This document shows, piece by piece, positions 61,559 to 64,000 of a stretch of 64,000 bases of DNA. Made by a program: the position numbers and the translations under genes. Numbering within the stretch: the first letter of the stretch is position 1; each line of letters begins with the position of its first letter. The notes under the pieces are model-generated. The model was given only the letters and a program-made list of their open reading frames with translations. It did not search any database and was not told where the DNA came from. This DNA comes from Halosimplex carlsbadense 2-9-1 (GTDB lineage Archaea > Halobacteriota > Halobacteria > Halobacteriales > Haloarculaceae): contig NZ_AOIU01000036.1 in the NCBI RefSeq assembly GCF_000337455.1, positions 62,001-126,000 on the forward strand, read 5' to 3'.

Positions 61559-61589
61559 AAAAAGCGGACGCTCGCTTCGCTCGCGTCCG
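61559..61589 (-). terminator. Hairpin plus T-run (terminator-like), spacer A-B
   Basis: On the minus strand: stem CGGACGC/GCGTCCG (plus-strand arms 61565-61571 and 61583-61589), 11-nt loop, then TTTTT at 61563-61559 and a second T5 after GCCCCATC. It follows copy B's stop codon by about 15 nt. Confidence 0.6.
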
Positions 61590-61605
61590 AACGAAAATAT
61601 AGCTA

Positions 61606-61660
61606 CGACGTGACCACTTCGATCTCGTGGCCGTCCGGGTCTTTCCCGACCACCTTTTTC
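61606..61660 (-). repeat. Middle duplicate of the VOC gene 3' end (copy B)
   Basis: Encodes KKVVGKDPDGHEIEVVTS followed by TAG, so the C-terminus and stop codon are intact. It is 162 bp from copy A and 266 bp from the gene's own end (copy C, 61872 onward). Confidence 0.85.
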
Positions 61661-61827
61661 TCCTCGGGTGTCCTCGGTCGCTGTGCTCACGGCTTCACCG
61701 AAAGACTCACTTCGCTCGTCTTTCGAGCCTGCGCTCGCTTCGCTCCCGCAGACGCCGTTCGCATCGAGGCCTCGCTTTACTCGGCCTCGCACTCCCTGTG
61801 GGCACCTCTCGTCGAAAAAGATGGGGC

Positions 61828-61859
61828 AAAAAGGCGGCCGCTCACTCCGTTCGCGGCCG
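61828..61859 (-). terminator. Hairpin plus T-run (terminator-like) directly after the VOC gene
   Basis: Stem CGGCCGC/GCGGCCG (plus-strand arms 61835-61841 and 61853-61859), 11-nt loop, then TTTTT on the minus strand at 61832-61828. It has the same architecture and loop length as the element at 61559-61589, with one compensated base pair (A-T there, C-G here). Likely transcription terminator of the VOC gene. Confidence 0.65.
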
Positions 61860-61868
61860 TGCTGTGAT

Positions 61869-62621
61869 CTACGACGTGACCACTTCGATCTCGTGGCCGT
61901 CCGGATCCTTCGTGAACGCGTAGTTGTTGTCGCAGCTCTCGGGGTCGCGGTAATCCTCGGCCTCGCGGGTCATGAGGGTGTCCCAGCCGTCGTCGAGGTC
62001 GTCGACGCGGACGGCGAGGTGGCCCCAGGCGTCGCCCAGCTCGTAGCTGCGCCCGTCGTAGTTGTAGGTCAGCTCGACGGCCATCGCCTCCTCGGGGGCG
62101 CCCTCGGGCTTCATGAAGTAGTTGGCGAAGCTGTCGGCCTCCCACCGGCCCGTGTGCTCGTACTCGAACTTGCGGCTCCACCAGCCGAGGTGGTCGTCGG
62201 CGTCCTCGACGCGGACCATCGTGTGGTCGATGCTCCAGCGGGCGCCGTGGTCGCGCTCGACGATCTCGATCTCGTGGCCGTCCGGGTCCTTCACGAAGGC
62301 GTAGCCCGGGTTGTCCTCGGGCCGCCGGTAGTCCTCGACGCCCTCGTCCATCAGTTCGTAGTAGGCGTCGTTGACGTCTTCGACGCGGACCGCGATGTGG
62401 CCCCACCCGTCGCCCATCGTGTACGAGCGACCGTCGTGGTTGTAGGTGAGTTCCAGCAGCGCGCCGTCGTCGTGAACGTCCTCGGGGCCGAGGAAGACGT
62501 TGGTGAAGGTGTCGGCCTCCCAGCGACCCTTCTCCTCGTAGTCGAGATGTGTGGTGTACCAGTCGAGCGATTCGTCGAGGTCCTCGACGCGCATCATCAC
62601 GTGATCGAGCGTGGCGTCCAT
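61869..62621 (-). CDS. Two-domain VOC (glyoxalase/dioxygenase superfamily) protein
   Basis: A 250-aa protein of two homologous VOC domains. Each has LDHVMMRVEDLDESLDWY or IDHTMVRVEDADDHLGWW, a GRWEAD-T/S-F turn, ELTYNHDGRSY or ELTYNYDGRSY, GHIAVRVEDVNDAYYEL or GHLAVRVDDLDDGWDTL, and KDPDGHEIEIV or KDPDGHEIEVV. The His and Glu positions (DHV/DHT, ELTYN, GHI/GHL, IEI/IEV) are the expected metal ligands, so it may be a lactoylglutathione-lyase-like or related metalloenzyme; substrate unknown. Its last 40 bp are repeated twice downstream. Confidence 0.92.
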   Translation of the reverse strand: MDATLDHVMMRVEDLDESLDWYTTHLDYEEKGRWEADTFTNVFLGPEDVHDDGALLELTYNHDGRSYTMGDGWGHIAVRVEDVNDAYYELMDEGVEDYRRPEDNPGYAFVKDPDGHEIEIVERDHGARWSIDHTMVRVEDADDHLGWWSRKFEYEHTGRWEADSFANYFMKPEGAPEEAMAVELTYNYDGRSYELGDAWGHLAVRVDDLDDGWDTLMTREAEDYRDPESCDNNYAFTKDPDGHEIEVVTS

Positions 62622-62669
62622 ACGCGATCGGAGGGTTGCCAGTTCGAAAAGGATACCGAACGCGGAACG

Positions 62670-63107
62670 TCAGGGACGGCTCGCCCACGCCGCGAACGCG
62701 AGGAAGACGGCCCCGAGCGGATAGGCGAGCGTCCCCGCCCGGAACGACGAGAACCCGAGGACCGCGTAGCACACGTCGAACGCCGCGAGCGCGAACAGCC
62801 CGGCGGTGACCCGGCGGTCCTCGCGGTCGACCAGCGAGAGCGCGGCGCTGGCGACCCCCGCTCCGTACAGCAGGGTCGCGGTCGGCCACGCCAACAGCTC
62901 GGTCGGCAACCCGCGCGTGTACACGAACACGTAGTGATAGACGGACGTGGTCGCGAGCGTCTCGGTGTTGGCGAGCGTCACCGAGAAGACCAGACCGACG
63001 GCGTCCTCGTAGGGGATGACGAGCCAGGGGACGACCCCCGCGGCCAGAACGGCGAGCGCACGGCGGTACCGGGAGAGCGACGCGACGGCGGTCCGGCGGG
63101 CGCTCAT
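62670..63107 (-). CDS. TIGR04206-like membrane protein
   Basis: A 145-aa protein with about four helices. VVPWLVIPYEDAVGLVFSVT, TRGLPTELLAWPTATLLYGA and PLGAVFLAFAAWASRP fit a haloarchaeal family I remember as TIGR04206 (unknown function). The ATG overlaps the stop of the GTPase gene (ATGA), so it is the second gene of that operon, followed by the VOC gene 48 bp later. Confidence 0.82.
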   Translation of the reverse strand: MSARRTAVASLSRYRRALAVLAAGVVPWLVIPYEDAVGLVFSVTLANTETLATTSVYHYVFVYTRGLPTELLAWPTATLLYGAGVASAALSLVDREDRRVTAGLFALAAFDVCYAVLGFSSFRAGTLAYPLGAVFLAFAAWASRP

Positions 63108-64000
63108 CGGGTCGTCAGGATTCGGAGGACGTCTTCGTCGGCGAGTTCGTGGTCCATCCCGACCTGCTGTTCGTCGTGTTTGGCGCTCGGGCCGGAGACG
63201 CGGGCGAAGCGGAACCGCTCCTCGAACTCGCCGCCGAGCTTCGTGCAGGCGTCCTCGATGGTATCGCCTTCCCGCAGCACCAGCGGCTCGTCGTAGTCGA
63301 CGCCGCGACCGGGCTTGTCCATGTAGACCCGGATGAGCCCGAGTTCCTCCCAGATAGCCTCCTTGAGCGCGTCGAGGCCCTTCTCCTCTTCGGCGCTGAT
63401 GAAGATCGTCTCGTCGGGGTCGATATCGTAGTCGCGCAGTTGCTCGTGAACGGTGTCGAGGTAGTCGGGTTCGATGAGGTCTGCCTTGTTGACCGAGACC
63501 AGCGAGGGGAGGTACTCGCGGTTGTCCAGCACGCCGTCGAGGAGGCGGTCGATGTCGACCTGCTCGCCGATGTTGACGTTGGCGTTGACGTACCCGCGCT
63601 CGCGCAGGACATCTTTGATGGTCCGCTCGTCGAGGTCGAGGTCGACGCTGGAGGTGACGCTGATCCCGTCTTTGTGCTTCTTGCGGATGGAGACGTTGGG
63701 GGGTTCGATGTCGAGGCGGACCTTGTTGTTGTACAGTTCATCGTAGAGACGCTGGTACTGGTCGATCTCGAACACCGAAAGGACGAACACGACGAGATCG
63801 GCGGTCCGCACGACCGAGAGGACCGCCTGGCCGCCGCCGCGGCCGTCGGCGGCACCCTCGATGAGCCCGGGCACGTCCAGGATCTGGATGTTGGCGTCGT
63901 TGTGTTTGAGCATGCCCGGGTTGACGTCGAGGGTGGTGAACTCGTAGGAGCCGACCTCGCTCTCGGCGTTGGTGAGCGCGTTCAACAGCGTGGACTTGCC
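63104..64000 (-). CDS. DRG-family (Obg-like) GTPase, 3' part
   Basis: The gene enters from beyond the right edge; the visible 298 residues begin inside the P-loop (GKSTLLNALT). Then come FTTLDVNPG (switch I), LDVPGLIEGAADGRGGGQ (G3, DxPG), SVNKADL (G4 NKxD) and FISAEEEKG (G5). The C-terminal TGS domain starts near IRVYMDKPGRGVDYDEPLVL and ends ADEDVLRILTTR. DRG GTPases associate with ribosomes and growth control in archaea and eukaryotes. The frame is open to the window edge. Confidence 0.95.
   Translation of the reverse strand, partial: GKSTLLNALTNAESEVGSYEFTTLDVNPGMLKHNDANIQILDVPGLIEGAADGRGGGQAVLSVVRTADLVVFVLSVFEIDQYQRLYDELYNNKVRLDIEPPNVSIRKKHKDGISVTSSVDLDLDERTIKDVLRERGYVNANVNIGEQVDIDRLLDGVLDNREYLPSLVSVNKADLIEPDYLDTVHEQLRDYDIDPDETIFISAEEEKGLDALKEAIWEELGLIRVYMDKPGRGVDYDEPLVLREGDTIEDACTKLGGEFEERFRFARVSGPSAKHDEQQVGMDHELADEDVLRILTTR

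Noticed and set aside
61285-61560. A 91-codon minus-strand ORF through VOC-end copy A
   Set aside because: Only the repeated KDPDGHEIEVVTS stretch is protein-like; it reads through because copy A lost the stop, so it is treated as part of the repeat structure.

Overview
The window is a piece of a haloarchaeal (class Halobacteria) chromosome. The evidence is very high GC, a strongly Asp/Glu-rich proteome, leaderless-looking promoters, an S-layer glycoprotein with a Thr/Pro linker and PGF-type C-terminus, an archaeosortase, RNA polymerase subunit L, diphthine synthase and many Halobacteria-only families (DUF7344, DUF7511, HalOD1, RdfA). I cannot fix the genus.

Layout. 1-2605: 3' part of a BMP-type (nucleoside or sugar) ABC importer, with an ATPase and two permeases. 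2636-7550: small membrane proteins mixed with molybdenum-cofactor genes (mobA, a mobB-moaE fusion, moeA). 7656-19660: a minus-strand nitrate-respiration operon in which almost every gene overlaps the next: narA, Rieske narB, cytochrome b narC, a 59-aa membrane protein, narG, narH, a haem-b gamma-type subunit, the chaperone narJ, a membrane protein, a HEAT-repeat protein and an Mrp-DUF2249 ATPase. Two HTH_10 regulators resembling NarO/DmsR lie upstream (19819-21221). The Moco genes supply the cofactor of NarG.

21390-27082: a secreted protein of four tandem WHy/LEA14 domains, a cupin, a small PRC-barrel-like protein, and an rdfA-ASRP pair (cell-shape regulator plus SMC-like ATPase with a degenerate P-loop). 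27940-31252: an orphan phnM, a DUF7511 protein, a DUF7344 regulator and a HalOD1 protein.

31249-46481: a surface-glycan island. It holds what looks like a complete WbpA/B/D/E-type route to a UDP-diacetamido-uronic acid (two divergent halves), a degenerate asparagine-synthase-like protein, a polysaccharide deacetylase, a sugar epimerase, a GT2 glycosyltransferase and glmS. DUF7344 and winged-helix regulators and very small ORFs are interspersed. Several of its promoters share an ATAACAA box.

46662-53032: housekeeping and respiratory genes (rpoL, cytochrome oxidase subunit III, several membrane proteins). 53213-57444: a Tat lipoprotein with an apparent 3' frameshift, tRNA-Thr(CGU), trm5, dphB and artA. 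57615-61037: the S-layer glycoprotein, presumably the main ArtA substrate and glycan acceptor. 61443-64000: a two-domain VOC protein whose last ~40 bp are repeated twice more downstream, separated by hairpin-rich spacers (the most unusual structure in the window), then a TIGR04206 membrane protein and the 3' part of a DRG-type GTPase.
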